The notes under the pieces: model-generated
What the model was told of the DNA's origin: nothing
The model's input: the letters and a program-made list of their open reading frames with translations, nothing else
The model's database searches: none
Shown: positions 54,801-64,000 of the stretch, one piece after another
Numbering within the stretch: position 1 is the first letter of the stretch
How the letters are laid out: the number at the start of each line of letters is the position of its first letter
Assembly: GCA_022495995.1 (NCBI GenBank)
Contig: JAFEMH010002560.1
Coordinates: forward strand, 62,001 to 126,000
Source: Adenophora triphylla var. japonica
Taxonomy: Eukaryota > Streptophyta > Magnoliopsida > Asterales > Campanulaceae
Direction of reading: 5' to 3'
Length of the DNA: 64,000 bases
Program-made: the position numbers and the translations under genes

Positions 54801-57701
54801 TTGTGTGTCGACTTTACCGATCTAAACCTGGCGTGCCCCAAGGACAGCTACCCCTTACCAAGAATCGACAAGCTCGTCGATTCTGTGGCCGGCCATTCTA
54901 CTTTGAGCTTTCTCGATGCCTACTCCGGCTATCATCAAATCAAGATGGCTGAGGAGGACATTCCGAAGACGGCTTTTCAGGCGGCAGGGGGAACTTACTG
55001 TTATACGAAGATGCCTTTTGGGCTTAAGAACGCCGGGGCCACTTACCAAAGGATGATAAACAAGGTGTTCAAGGACCAGATTGGCGACAACTTAGAGGCG
55101 TATGTTGATGACATGGTCGTCAAATCTAAAAAGAGAAAACATGTCGACGACCTCCAGCAAACATTCACCAATCTACGAGCCAATGACATGGTCCTCAACC
55201 CAGCTAAATGCGTCTTCGGAGTTGCAGCAGGAAAGTTCCTAGGATTCATGCTCTCTCAGCGGGGAATCGAAGCCAATCCGGAAAAAATCAAAGCTTTGAT
55301 CGACATGGCCGAACCTACGAGCATCAAAGAGGTTCAGCGCTTGAATGGACGAGTAGCGGCCTTGGGTCGTTTTATTGCCAAGTCTGCTGAGAGATCGCTT
55401 CCGTTTTTTAAAGCTCTCCGAGGCGCTAAGGATTTCAAGTGGACAGAGGAGTGTTCTCAGTCGTTCAAACAGTTAAAAGAGTATCTTGGCTCCCCACCAC
55501 TCCTCCAAAGCCCCGTAGCAGGAGAAGATCTTTATGTCTACCTCTCGGCGAGTGACAAAGCCGTCGCCGCCGTATTGGTTAGGGAGGAAGGTGGAACACA
55601 GAGGCCAGTTTACTATGTCAGCAAGGCTTTATCGGATGTGGAAACTCGTTATTTTAACGCGGAGAAGATCGCTTATGCTCTCGTCATTACAGCACGAAAA
55701 CTACGAGCTTACTTCTCCGCTCACCCCATCGTCGTCTACACAGATGCCCCGTTGCGCAAGATCTTACACCGTCCTGAAAGCTCTGGCCGTCTTCTCAACT
55801 GGAGTATTGAGCTGACTGAATTTGATATTGAGTATAGGACGAGGAAAACCCTACAGGCACAATCTTTAGCAGACTTCCTGGTTGAAACATCGTTCAGTGT
55901 TGCCGACGACCAGAGACAGCCTCAGAAAAATGACAAGGGCAAGGAAGTCAACGACAAACCAGAGGAGTTGGTTTTGCCCGTAGGCTGCTGGAAGATTTAT
56001 TCAGACGGGTCAGCAACTAGAAATCTGAGCGGGGCAGGGATCGTTCTTGTCGAGCCCGAAAGTGGAACAGTTTTTGAAGAAGTATTGAGGTTCAAGTTTC
56101 AAGCATCTAACAATCAGGCGGAATACGAAGCACTCATAGCGGCCATTGAATACGCTAAGTGTTTTGGAGCTACCAAGGTCGCAGCATTTTGTGATTCCCA
56201 GTTAATAGTGAACCAAGTGCGTGGAGAATATCAGGTCGTCGATTCCACCCTACAGAAGTACCATTCGTTGGTCGGAGAATTGATCCAGGGGTTAGAATTT
56301 TGGGCCATACAGAGAATAGCTCGTGAAAACAACGAACACGCCGACCTGCTCTCAAAGCTGGCTACAGATCAACTCCCAGAGGAGGAGCATGGCCATCACC
56401 TAGCCTATTTGGAACAACCAGCCTACGAGCGAGTAAAGGTCATGTGCAATACTGACGGTCCAAGGTGCTGGATAGACGAGCTGAAGGCTTTCATTGAGAA
56501 GGATGAGTTACCGACGGATGAAGTTTTGGCGAGGCAAATCAAGAGAAAGGTCCCCAGATTTACGGTCGTAGAAGGAGAGCTCTACCGACGATCCATTACT
56601 AGACCATTGTTGAAATGCGTCCACCCGGATAAGGTCGTTCAATTACTTTTCGAGGTACATCAAGGAGAGTGCGGGGGCCATCCTGGGGCCCGCACGTTGG
56701 CTGATAAGATCATTACCATGGGGTACTACTGGCCCCACCTCCGTGAAGATGCCAAACAGTTCGTAAGAAAGTGTGATACCTGCCAGCGTTTCGCCGATCT
56801 CCCCAAGCTACCAACGACCGAGCAAACCCCTGTCATGGCCGCTTGGCCGTTTGATATGTGGGGTGTTGACCTGATTGGGCCTTTTCCACCGGCCAAGGGA
56901 GGAGTCAAGTATGTAATCGTGGCGGTCGACTATTTTTCGAAGTGGGTGGAGGCCAAGGCCTTAAACAAAATCACTGAAAACAACGCCCTATGCTTCATCC
57001 ATGATTCGATATGGTGTCGTTTCGGAATCCCAAGGGTGATCGTTTCAGACAATGGCCTGCAGTTTTCAAGAAAGTTCGAGCAAGAGTTGAACAGGATGGG
57101 TGTCAAACACTCCAAGTCGTCAGTTGCCTATCCCCAAGGCAACGGGCAAGCTGAAGCGGCGAACAAGCTCGTCTTATCTGCTTTGTGTAAAAATCTGGAA
57201 GGAAAAGATACAAGATGGTTGGACGGACTACCCTCAGCTCTCTGGGCTGTCCGCACAACCACCCGGGGGCCCACGGGGGAAACCCCATTTGCTTTGGCCT
57301 ACGGCTCAGAGGCCATGGCTCCCGCCGAGCTTCAGCTGCCAACAGACCGAGTTGCTCTCTACGACGTCGAAAAGAACATCCATAATCGGCAGGTTGACCT
57401 GGACCTTGCAGACGAACGAAGATTGGACGCCCAACTAAGGATGGAGAATTACAAAAAGAAAACCAAGGCTTATCATGATAAGAAGGTGAAGAAGAGGTTC
57501 TTTAAAGTCGGTGACTATGTGCTCAGAAAGATCGAAGCAACGGGACTCAAAGCCCGTCAAAACAAACTCTCCCCCAATTGGGAAGGACCATACATTGTCA
57601 CAAGTGTGGTCAGAGAGGGAACCTACCGCCTAGCTAAGTCGAACGGTGAACATCTCAAGCATCCATGGCACGCCAATCATCTTATGAAGTATTACTTTTG
57701 A
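51798..57701 (+). CDS. gag-pol polyprotein of the Tat element, about 1967 codons open
   Basis: Domains in order, counting codons from 51798: capsid-type gag around 274-460 (LKQYDGSTSAIDHIQHLEAQ, ALRWFRGLP), zinc knuckle of CX2HX4HX4C form at C528-H531-H536-C541, aspartic protease DTGA at 656, reverse transcriptase about 985-1160 with YVDD at 1102-1105, and a gypsy RNase H about 1246-1380 whose first catalytic TDAS reads LSAS. A second RNase H follows, with YSDGSA at 1401 and NNQAEYEAL. Integrase has H1621, H1628, C1659, C1662 and the D1691, D1751, E1786 triad. The C-terminus is WEGPY-type. It would make the virus-like particle, cDNA and integration machinery. No stop interrupts it. The frame starts at a TTG. 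The first in-frame ATG is 52008 (codon 71), so the extreme N-terminus looks damaged. Confidence 0.93.
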   Translation: MTVQAFKRLGGEKRASPSSAERRPPLERRPETTARYAGGPSNPNLDRAAFLIERANALKEFLQIQDELIHMAAPQAPQASHQTISSGRRRRNQRENAGRREGTAAENERVVPQLDLREHINERRSQGAPSQQRRAEEAEPRRELVVENLEAIPNQVVRGRQMTPSLRNERAPSHRERTRTLPRREREMSRSYRPSPPPSYRERSISRRPAPTERQRSNTVTRGPRQDRIPQAGPAGGVDMREFLRLRRQVEELTNKRKKMDSDDSDDDGGTMNPLAPWMLETGPPEPGFKLPDLKQYDGSTSAIDHIQHLEAQMYIVAKASGHNDVMCKALTSTLVDAALRWFRGLPKGSIESWKQMRKKFLGRFATAGERRKTVNDLSNISQGATESSMSYFKRFKKLVDQIDEDLTDREIINCFRHGVISPTLDFELQVHPAKSRKDLYAKAYVVAEAEERKLQREGKAVDEVEATRSKKDKVGEKGKNKVKAEKVPESYTPLTVSRAEILSNVDFGPAPKMNPNGKGKKNMNKYCEYHRDKGHDTEECFSLKKIIQRWIDDGRLEEYVRKDRQAANTRAANDDPPQRHPRMVLVISEEMSKNQIKSAIYHLKKAPHVPQKSEIPNDVISFFPYELPANPLARQQTLIIPGFIDNCESRRILIDTGAAKDILFYNVYQRMGLLDSHLSPYLGRLEGFTNHRVDAKGQIDLPVDIGEHPLRTIKTVTFIVIDVVSDYHAILGQPGQSALGIVASVPHQRVKFPSRAGVGCVLGTAPEFLEHVLKAKRTIEIDDPDHIVKLSKSVKQTTTSCAGVSTIKCVEDPEVLAEVFLNDQAAESQLLVAQESGAELDKLIDDEVPDLAPEARRKIKEIVIESMDFRDDAPEMKPADELVELVINPDYPEQKIKLGSQLCTEEREEIISLLKQNLDVFAWKVEDMKGIREDVAVHRLGVNPTMKFKEQRCRVFSTEKEIAIKQEIEKLLSAGIIVNAGFTTWLANVVLVKKPNGKWRLCVDFTDLNLACPKDSYPLPRIDKLVDSVAGHSTLSFLDAYSGYHQIKMAEEDIPKTAFQAAGGTYCYTKMPFGLKNAGATYQRMINKVFKDQIGDNLEAYVDDMVVKSKKRKHVDDLQQTFTNLRANDMVLNPAKCVFGVAAGKFLGFMLSQRGIEANPEKIKALIDMAEPTSIKEVQRLNGRVAALGRFIAKSAERSLPFFKALRGAKDFKWTEECSQSFKQLKEYLGSPPLLQSPVAGEDLYVYLSASDKAVAAVLVREEGGTQRPVYYVSKALSDVETRYFNAEKIAYALVITARKLRAYFSAHPIVVYTDAPLRKILHRPESSGRLLNWSIELTEFDIEYRTRKTLQAQSLADFLVETSFSVADDQRQPQKNDKGKEVNDKPEELVLPVGCWKIYSDGSATRNLSGAGIVLVEPESGTVFEEVLRFKFQASNNQAEYEALIAAIEYAKCFGATKVAAFCDSQLIVNQVRGEYQVVDSTLQKYHSLVGELIQGLEFWAIQRIARENNEHADLLSKLATDQLPEEEHGHHLAYLEQPAYERVKVMCNTDGPRCWIDELKAFIEKDELPTDEVLARQIKRKVPRFTVVEGELYRRSITRPLLKCVHPDKVVQLLFEVHQGECGGHPGARTLADKIITMGYYWPHLREDAKQFVRKCDTCQRFADLPKLPTTEQTPVMAAWPFDMWGVDLIGPFPPAKGGVKYVIVAVDYFSKWVEAKALNKITENNALCFIHDSIWCRFGIPRVIVSDNGLQFSRKFEQELNRMGVKHSKSSVAYPQGNGQAEAANKLVLSALCKNLEGKDTRWLDGLPSALWAVRTTTRGPTGETPFALAYGSEAMAPAELQLPTDRVALYDVEKNIHNRQVDLDLADERRLDAQLRMENYKKKTKAYHDKKVKKRFFKVGDYVLRKIEATGLKARQNKLSPNWEGPYIVTSVVREGTYRLAKSNGEHLKHPWHANHLMKYYF

Positions 57702-58505
57702 CCGTCGTCAGTCAACACTCAGCGCCCTCAGGGCACCCCTTTTGTGGTTCTTAATTTAAAACTTTTGATTGTCATTTTGTGAAAAGTTTTTGGAAGTCTG
57801 TAATTTTGAAAGTCTAAGGGATAATCTATAAATCCCAAGAGTCATTGAAAGTGAATGGGTTGTCAATACGCTGTTGTTAATCAGAAGTTATCAATGGAAA
57901 CTCATCACTTCACCGAACTTCGTTCATTACAAACTCAAGAAGCTTAAGACGGTTGAAGCCTGACTTCGACCCCTACAACTACTTTGATCAAGTATAAAGA
58001 TCAGTCGAAGCAAAGACTTCGACATTTACACTCACTTTAGCCAAGTATAAAGGTTAGACGAAGCCAGACTTCGTCGAACGCTATAACGGAATAAGACGAC
58101 TCGTCCATAGAGTCTTGCCTACAAGCAAGAAACCTATGAACCTTCGTACTATTCCTACGAGCCATTGAGAAGTTGAGAAAATACAAGGTTGAACGAGGGT
58201 CGACCATATTAGGACGACCCAAGTTCTGGTTATCGCTTACAACGACCATTCATACTTGTCCTCAAACTTACTCGTCAAACAAGTTATCACATGCTATCTA
58301 CGTTAACACAGATTAACAAACAGAAAACAAAGGCATGGAGTAACTTAAAACATAAAACCAACAAACATTGTACGACCCCCTCTAAACGACGAGGAAATAG
58401 GTCAACTACATTGCAAAAATTAAGAATTGTCTGGAAACATTGTTCGAGACTACCAAACCAGGGTGGGACATTGTTTAGGACATTACAACTTTTCAATAAT
58501 ATAAG
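57702..58505 (+). other. spacer between pol and the antisense gene
   Basis: No gene. Rich in TCGTC/GACGA words. Probable 3' end and terminator area for both convergent transcripts. Confidence 0.4.
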
Positions 58506-59267
58506 TTACTGAGGACCGTCGGCACTTGAAGGAGCTGCATCAGGGTCGGGACCGTCTTCAACAAAGTGTTTATAATAGGCATCGAAGTTCTTGGGGTCAA
58601 CAGCGGGAACCGGCCACTCGTCCTTTCCAGCCTTCTCGTCGTCTTCTCTGATGATGAGCAAATCATTGTTGTTGAAGGGAACTAGAGGATGAACTAGACG
58701 GGCTTCTTCATCATATGTCGGTTCGGTGCAGAGATCAGCCAGCTTCCGCGAGGACAAGAGGCCCTTAGTCTCCGGGTCAGCGAGAATCCTCCGGGCCAGA
58801 TGTTTGGACCCATCTTGGAAAAAGAGACTAGCCTTGTCAGTGACGACCTTGAGAAATTCGGCGCCTCCCTTAAATTCTGCTACGGAGTCCAACTTGGCCT
58901 CCCCAAGAGCAACTTGATGATCAGCCCTCATCGATTCAATTTGACCCCGAGCAAACTCGTAGTCAGATGTCAATTTGGTAACTTTACCCTCTGCGGCACG
59001 AAGGGCAGTCGTCAAGATCTTGCCATCTTCCACGAGCTTGGCCTTGTCAGCCTTCACAATTTCCGCCTCATTCACAATTCCATTTTTCTGGGCCATTAAT
59101 GACTCGTAGGCAGCAGTCAGCTGGATGATGTTTTCTTCAGCTTCCTTCAAATTCTTCTCGGCCTCTTCCTTGGCTCCGACGGACAAAATCAGCTGCTCGT
59201 TCTCTTTCACCTCGGCGTCGTAGCATGCCTTGAAGTCCGCCGTCATTGCCTCCATCATCGACGTCAT
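58506..59267 (-). pseudogene. antisense gene, last exon: coiled-coil protein segment
   Basis: The 253-codon frame opens right after a strong acceptor (GATTACAG, 59270-59268). It begins MTSMMEAMTADFKACYDAEV, then forms a long heptad-rich coiled coil (about residues 10-125, with EEAEKNLKEAEENIIQL and KADKAKLVEDGKIL). A globular part with FFQDGSKHLARRIL follows, and an acidic end (PDPDAAPSSADGPQ). Intron 59340-59268 (73 nt, GTAATTCGG to GATTACAG) joins it to the preceding exon in phase at QTE|MTS. Function is unknown. Such C-terminal coiled coils suggest self-association. I mark it as pseudogene only because upstream exons are broken; this exon itself is intact. Confidence 0.6.
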
Positions 59268-59340
59268 CTGTAATCAATGGATTATCATTGGCCCAAGTAA
59301 AAAGCGACGAGATAAACGCGGGAAAAAACAACCGAATTAC

Positions 59341-60091
59341 CTCCGTCTGCATCAACCCGAAGCGAGCATGATAGGTCGTCGGACTCATCTTAGCCCCCCT
59401 CATCTGGCGTATAAGATCAGCATCTTTACCCCGTTTGGTCAAGGCCGTCCCCAGAAGGAGAGCAGGGCCACTTCTTGCCAAACAAGGAACCCCAGAAATC
59501 TGAGGAACCTTCCCAAACTTGGTCGCCATCTCCAGAGCCTTTGCCCTGGTAAGTACCCCGTAAGACGAGCCAGAGCTTCGGTTTGAGGGGTTGAAGGGTC
59601 TGAGGAACTTATAGGGTCGTTGTCAGCTCTATTTCTCTTTCCCCTCTCTCTCCCAGAGCCAGCAGGATGGTCTTTCCTTTTCTTGGAAACGTGGCTCCCT
59701 TCCCCGACGACCTCATGATTAGAGTCTGAACTTCCAACATCCTCAGGGTTAATGTGCTCGCCCTCAACGACGACGATCTGTTGGTCCTCAGCATTGGCAG
59801 CTTCTGCACTTAACTCAACTCCAATTTCTTTCTCCAGCTCGTCGACTACTGCTTGACGACCCCCAGTGTTTAGGCCTCCAACGACGACCTCCTTTTCAAT
59901 TAGAGGAATAGCGCCAGCAGGATTACCCTTAGGAAGCTCATCATTCCTCTTCGTCTGATTCTCCTGCCAGCCACAAATAGCATTACTCGTCGCCCTATCC
60001 TTCTTGGCCTTGGTCCGCACAAGGGGTCTGATTGCCTCACTCATGCTTCTAACTTTCTTCTCAATAAGGTTGATATCCTTTTCAGAGAGAA
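59341..60091 (-). pseudogene. antisense gene, middle exon
   Basis: After an acceptor TTTTTCACTTGGCAG (60092) the frame reads LSEKDINLIEKKVRSMS, an acidic and Ser-rich linker with a basic nuclear-localisation-like KKRKDHPAGSGRERGKRNR, and PSTPQTEALARLTG. Near 59560 the frame shifts by one base to reach ALEMATKFGKVPQISG, which runs to the donor at 59341. The intervening shift is real in this copy and breaks the product. Confidence 0.55.
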
Positions 60092-60155
60092 CTGCCAAGT
60101 GAAAAATGAGAAAAAGTTAATTGAGTCATACACGACGGGACATAAAGGCAAATTG

Positions 60156-61565
60156 TCAAAATAAATAGACGAGTGTTGAGAGCCCAACCCCGCACATCTC
60201 AAGGTTTTCACAACGCTCTTCAGGATGGTCAAAGCGGGCACCAGCGCAATTAATGCAGTTGTCTTCCCAATGCAAGTCGTCGTAAACGACCCAAACTGGA
60301 TAACGGAGGTCAAGGTTTATCTTCACTAAGGGATCAGGGCCCTTCGACGGCTTATCCATAATGCCGGTCCTTATGTACCTCCAGTGAGAGGCCTCAATGT
60401 TCTCAAATGCCACCCATCCATGACTCAATAGATCGTCAATCTTTCCTTTCAGCTCGTTGGCCCACGGAGCTTGAAATATATGGTCGTCGGAGACAAGATC
60501 ACGACTCTCAGGCCAAGGAAATTGCCATCCTACCCGGCTCTCCACCAAGATCATATGACTGTCCCAGTCGTACACTTTATTTTGGGTGTCTAAAAACAAG
60601 CCTTGGACATTTCTAATGCACAACACACTTACCAAGGACTTCCCGTTCTTAGTGGATCATTTGGTCCGATAATATTGACGGAACACTTTGTTACATGGCT
60701 CATAGCCAAGAAATCTGCAAACGACGATGAAGCATGATAGAACTCTAACCGTGTTACCGCTTAGCTCCATCGGCACGCAACCGGAATCTTCAAGAAACTC
60801 GTTGATAAAGGGGTCCAAGGGCAACCTCAACCCAAGCTCGAATTGTTTATAGAAGAAAGCAACTTTCTTCTTGCTGGTGAGGAGAGATTGTCTACGGGGC
60901 TCATACTCTCTCTGGCTAAGATACTCCAGTTTGTAATTATTGGCATGCACCCTGAACAAACTTCGAAGGGAATCTATAAACGGCTTTGCAATATCTCCCT
61001 TTGTCGCAGCTCTAACCTTGGTGATAGCCCAACCACCTTGGGCACCACCCCCGAAGTCTCGTTCATTACTTCCAACTCGTACACCTGTGTGGAAGGCGTC
61101 GACGATCCTAGTATTTCCAGCACTCGTACTGGCTTCATTTACTTCTTGAGCCGGCTGATCGGGGCGTCCGTAGTGATCCATGTCTACAAAACAATGAAAG
61201 ACAGAAGGGGAATCAGTCCTAACATTTTCAGACGACGACCTATCTATGGGAAACCTAGATTCCCCTACAACCAAATTCCTACATGAATCACGACGGGACA
61301 AGGAATAGTTGGCTCGTATATGATTTGGCAGGTCGTTCATTGATCTAAAGGGCGTTACTCTTGGGTCACCTTCCTCAAAATCCCCAAGAACCTCACCAAC
61401 AGGAAACCCTAGAGGTTCGTTTTCAAAATCAAACTTTGCCAAAATGGATGAGCACTCAACCAGTGGAATCTCCCTCCAAATGCCCTTGGCACATTTGTAC
61501 ACCCTTTGATTTAGCCCAAAACCAAACTTGACACCCCTCTCAAAGCTCACCGTTCTGGGTCCCAT
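60156..61565 (-). pseudogene. antisense gene, first coding exon with one in-frame stop
   Basis: The ATG at 61565 is the first ATG downstream of a TATA-like element at 61868. It opens MGPRTVSFERGVKFGFGLN and 302 codons to a TGA at 60659-60657. The same frame continues without further stops to 60156, including VQGLFLDTQNKVYDWDSH and HWRYIRTGIMDKP. The N-terminal half ends in a segment (PLDPFINEFLEDSGCVPMEL) like the helical domain of proteins carried antisense by Tat-group retrotransposons and related to plant putative transposon proteins. The donor to the next exon lies near 60180 but is not canonical. Function unknown. Confidence 0.55.
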
Positions 61566-62109
61566 TGAGCAAAACCTTAAACCCCAAACAAAAACCCAGA
61601 AAATGAAGAATAACGAAGAAAATTACCTGCTTCTGGGTAGGGAAATGGTTTTTCCGATGAATTCGCCGGTGGGAGATCAAAGAAGTTCCTAATCCAAGCT
61701 GCGGGGTTATCCAACGGTGGTGAAGCCAGAGCAGTCGGTATCGCCGGAAAAAGTTCGCACGGTTGCCGAAGTTCTTCCTTATCAGTCGCCGGAAATCGCC
61801 CTTGCTCCTTGCTCTCAATGCTCGAGTTCGCGAAAAGTTCGAAATGTAGGAGGGGGGAGGTTTTATATGTGGAGAAGATGAACAGTTTGTTCCTGGGAAA
61901 TCCAAAAGGCAGAATGATGAGGGGCATTAAATACCCCCTACAACTTCCGAGGAGAATGTCCCATCGCGGGGCACGTGTCAATCAATGAAGAGATCCTAGC
62001 CGCCCACGTCACCAACGCTGACATCATCATAATTCAAAATTCAAATTGGCGGTCGTACGGATTACCTTGGAGGGAAAACGACAACTCCTGGCCCGTCAAG
62101 ACGACCATG
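61566..62109 (-). promoter_or_regulatory. promoter and 5'UTR of the antisense gene
   Basis: On the minus strand ATATAAAA at 61868-61861 is followed by about 270 nt free of ATG until the start at 61565. A possible 5'UTR donor AAGCAG|GTAATT is near 61627. Longer minus-strand frames here (from 61981 and 61905) begin upstream of the TATA and are less likely to be used. Transcription would run against pol. Confidence 0.45.
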
Positions 62110-62122
62110 AGTTGGGGGCCAC
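62110..62122 (+). promoter_or_regulatory. polypurine tract of the Tat element
   Basis: AGTTGGGGGCCAC immediately before the 3' LTR start TGAACGG at 62123. Confidence 0.8.
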
Positions 62123-63051
62123 TGAACGGAATAATCTGTGATGGGCCAAAGCCCAGTACCTTACTACGAGCCTGGGGGCCCAATAGGCCCGTCGAAGGAC
62201 CAACTACGAAGGATCAGATCAAGACCTTGGGTCATGGCCCGTCCAATACTGGTTGGCAGTCGTCGCCATTGAGCGACCAAGCCCATCCAAGCGACGAGCC
62301 ATTTCACCATTAAGGAAGGGGTTAACTTCTAGCCCGTCGATACATCCAGAAGAGATCGTCGACAATGAGCTAAGCCCATCTAACGACGAGCCTTCCCTCG
62401 GCGCAGTCCGGCACTCGTCCAAGAGTGAGCGTCGTCACTGAACGACCAACTCTCCCTCGTCGACTCATCTCTCAAGGAGACGACCCAACTGGACGAGCAG
62501 CTCCAGGTCGTCTCTTTTATTAAGCTTCCTCAACAAGCTTGGTTAATTAGCTAATTTGGGATAATGTCAGACCTTCTACAGTGCCTTGTTACACGTGCGA
62601 TCATGCACCGCACAACAACAAAAGGCGTGCAGGTTAACTTTCCCTTATAAGGCAAGCTGCTTATCAATGTCAGATGCTGCAGTGTCCTTACATAGACGGA
62701 CCAATCCCGGCGTGACACGTGTATGCCTAGGAGACGGGGTTGATCCAATGGTTAGCATTCATCCAATCCAACGGCTCTGGTGAAAACCCTAATATCACCA
62801 CTCCCACTTTAAATAAGAGAGTAGTATCATGGACAAAGGTAATGCTTTATTGCATATTCACGTACCCACACACATTCCATATTTTTGCCACCATATTTCC
62901 AGTCCATAATCTTACTCTCACGCCGGAGGGGCTTGTCGGAAGACCCCCGGCGCAGTTTCACTGTTATTTCTTGTGGTGTGCAGATCACAGGCTAGCTCAT
63001 TCATTCGCTGGACCCAAAGAACTGAGCCCACCACGCTTTCCTGCGCGATCA
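62123..63051 (+). repeat. 3' LTR of the Tat element
   Basis: 929 bp, matching the 5' LTR apart from scattered changes and one cluster (CATGCACCGCACAACAAC against CATGCAATCAGTAATAAC). Confidence 0.95.
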
Positions 63052-63056
63052 CGAAC

Positions 63057-63453
63057 TAAATTGATAAAATAAAAAGTAACTAATTTGATTGATGTCATTA
63101 TAATCTTAACTAATCCCTTACTTATCTCGGATTCATTTCCTTATTTGAGAGATATCTACAAAATATACAAAGATGTACATGATTAAACACGAAAACTAAA
63201 TTAATATGTTAGTAAATTAAGTTTAAAACTAAACTAAATTATAAACAATATTTACTTAACTTTTCTAATATTAGAAAGTAACAAATCCTACACTAAGTCA
63301 ATCTTGACCATAAAAACTATGTGAATGATCTCACACTTTCAGAATCTGGTGGGATAAATCAAATAGTCTAATCATCATAGATAAAAAGAAACAAAATAAA
63401 GAAATAGTCAAAATGTACATGCATACAAATCCATTGAGCTATGAAGCAAAAAA
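63057..63453. other. unannotated AT-rich sequence right of the Tat element
   Basis: No gene. Contains GATGTCATTATAATCTTAAC at 63091-63110, also present at 50591-50610 on the other side of the Tat element. Confidence 0.4.
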
Positions 63454-64000
63454 TTGTTGGAAATGGGTAACGAAAGTTAAGTTTGACTTGTCGTTGACCT
63501 AACTTTTTAACGGAAGTTCGTTAACTTCCAACGGAATTCGTTATATGTGTTAACGAAGTGAGTTACAAAATGTATTCTACATTTAGAGTAGATAATGAAA
63601 CTCATTTATTGTCTCAAAACCATTTCCGGGTGAATGAGAAATTAATGACAAAGATTTGTAACTTAACGAGAGTTGTTTAAAGGGTTTTTTGATATGCTCG
63701 GCCGAGCAGAGTCCTTGACTCGGCCGAGCAGAGCATAGCAAATTGGCCAAGTCTCTGGACAATCTTGCTCGGCCGAGGCATATGCCTTGCTCGGCCGAGC
63801 AGTGAGATTGACACGGCCGTGCGAGTTCCTTGACTCGGTCGTGCAGCTTGACAAAAGTTTCTGGACATATATGCTCGGCCGAGCGAGTCCCTTGACTCGG
63901 CCGAGCAGTTCCTGAACAGGCGCCAATTCAAAAGAAAAGTTGTGCCTTTTCAAGGGAAAAGACACAAACCCCTTAACTCTCCTTATATACTTTCCCTCCG
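63454..64000 (+). repeat. probable LTR start of another retrotransposon, cut by the window end
   Basis: TGTTGGAAATGGGT resembles copia LTR starts such as the one at 29818. About six CTCGGCCGAG or near-copies spaced by 25-60 bp lie at 63698-63910, and a TATATAC at 63984 is placed as an LTR TATA box would be. The second LTR and the interior are outside the window. Confidence 0.45.

Larger units (their letters stand above)
50670..63051 (+). mobile_element. complete Tat-lineage Ty3/gypsy retrotransposon (12.4 kb)
   Basis: LTRs of 929 bp (50670-51598 and 62123-63051) start TGAAYGGAATAATC and end GCGCGATC(G/A). The duplication CGAAC flanks the element (50665-50669 and 63052-63056). A primer site, one long gag-pol frame with a second RNase H domain, an antisense gene block and a polypurine tract complete it. 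LTR differences are few (roughly 2% by eye), so insertion is recent. The second, archaeal-type RNase H and the antisense ORF between pol and 3' LTR are features known for Tat-group elements such as Grande and Retand. Confidence 0.93.

Noticed and set aside
61540..61981. Upstream minus-strand frames as the true start of the Tat antisense protein
   Set aside because: Their ATGs lie upstream of the only good TATA motif, while the first ATG downstream of it is 61565. An upstream exon spliced at AAGCAG|GTAATT cannot be excluded.

Overview
The window is plant nuclear DNA, most likely from a eudicot. It is AT-rich and built almost entirely of nested transposable elements. The evidence is plant-type LTR retrotransposons primed by tRNA-Met, tRNA-Arg or a tRNA-Glu-like tRNA, Stowaway, Tourist, hAT, MULE, CACTA and Helitron elements, a decayed endogenous caulimovirid, and one recognisable host gene, a two-exon histone H1 (49440-50138, minus strand). 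The species cannot be named from sequence alone. No rRNA, tRNA or CRISPR locus was found.

Layout. 1-8473: remains of an Ogre/Tat-like Ty3/gypsy element arranged head to tail (3' internal tandem arrays, complete LTR, tRNA-Arg PBS, broken gag, truncated LTR). It is inserted in the gag start of another Tat-type element on the minus strand (8474-9729). 10302-14952: Tourist-like element (TTA target duplication) containing a TTA microsatellite and a MULE with a transposase remnant and a convergent plant-mobile-domain gene. 15097-18568: AGCTCGAGCT repeat, TG/TA microsatellite, three Stowaway MITEs nested in one another, and an hAT MITE with a tRNA-like SINE inside. 18962-28204: small gag-bearing LTR element whose 3' LTR is split by a 7.7-kb LTR element (20413-28087). 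The latter carries a one-ended CACTA with a spliced transposase-like gene.

28210-39019: endogenous pararetrovirus read mostly right to left (coat/zinc finger, protease, RT, RNase H). It is interrupted by a 2.7-kb gag-protease LTR element, a SINE, an hAT element holding a solo LTR, and a CACTA end. Its coat region also occurs as a 0.4-kb inverted repeat, and the right arm is fused to an hAT transposase remnant (39020-40460). 41246-44543: non-autonomous Helitron containing a solo LTR. 45288-49104: MULE with a 10-bp target duplication, carrying about 1 kb of short-period satellite and a Stowaway. 49440-50664: histone H1 and its promoter. 50670-63051: a young, complete 12.4-kb Tat element (929-bp LTRs, CGAAC duplication) with an open gag-pol frame and a multi-exon antisense gene between pol and the 3' LTR. 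63454-64000: start of another LTR.

Exact target-site duplications allow the nesting order to be read. The best candidates for something little described are the antisense gene of the Tat element, the MULE with convergent TIR-driven genes, the inverted pararetrovirus hairpin and the satellite-carrying MULE. Everything else looks like familiar plant repeat biology.
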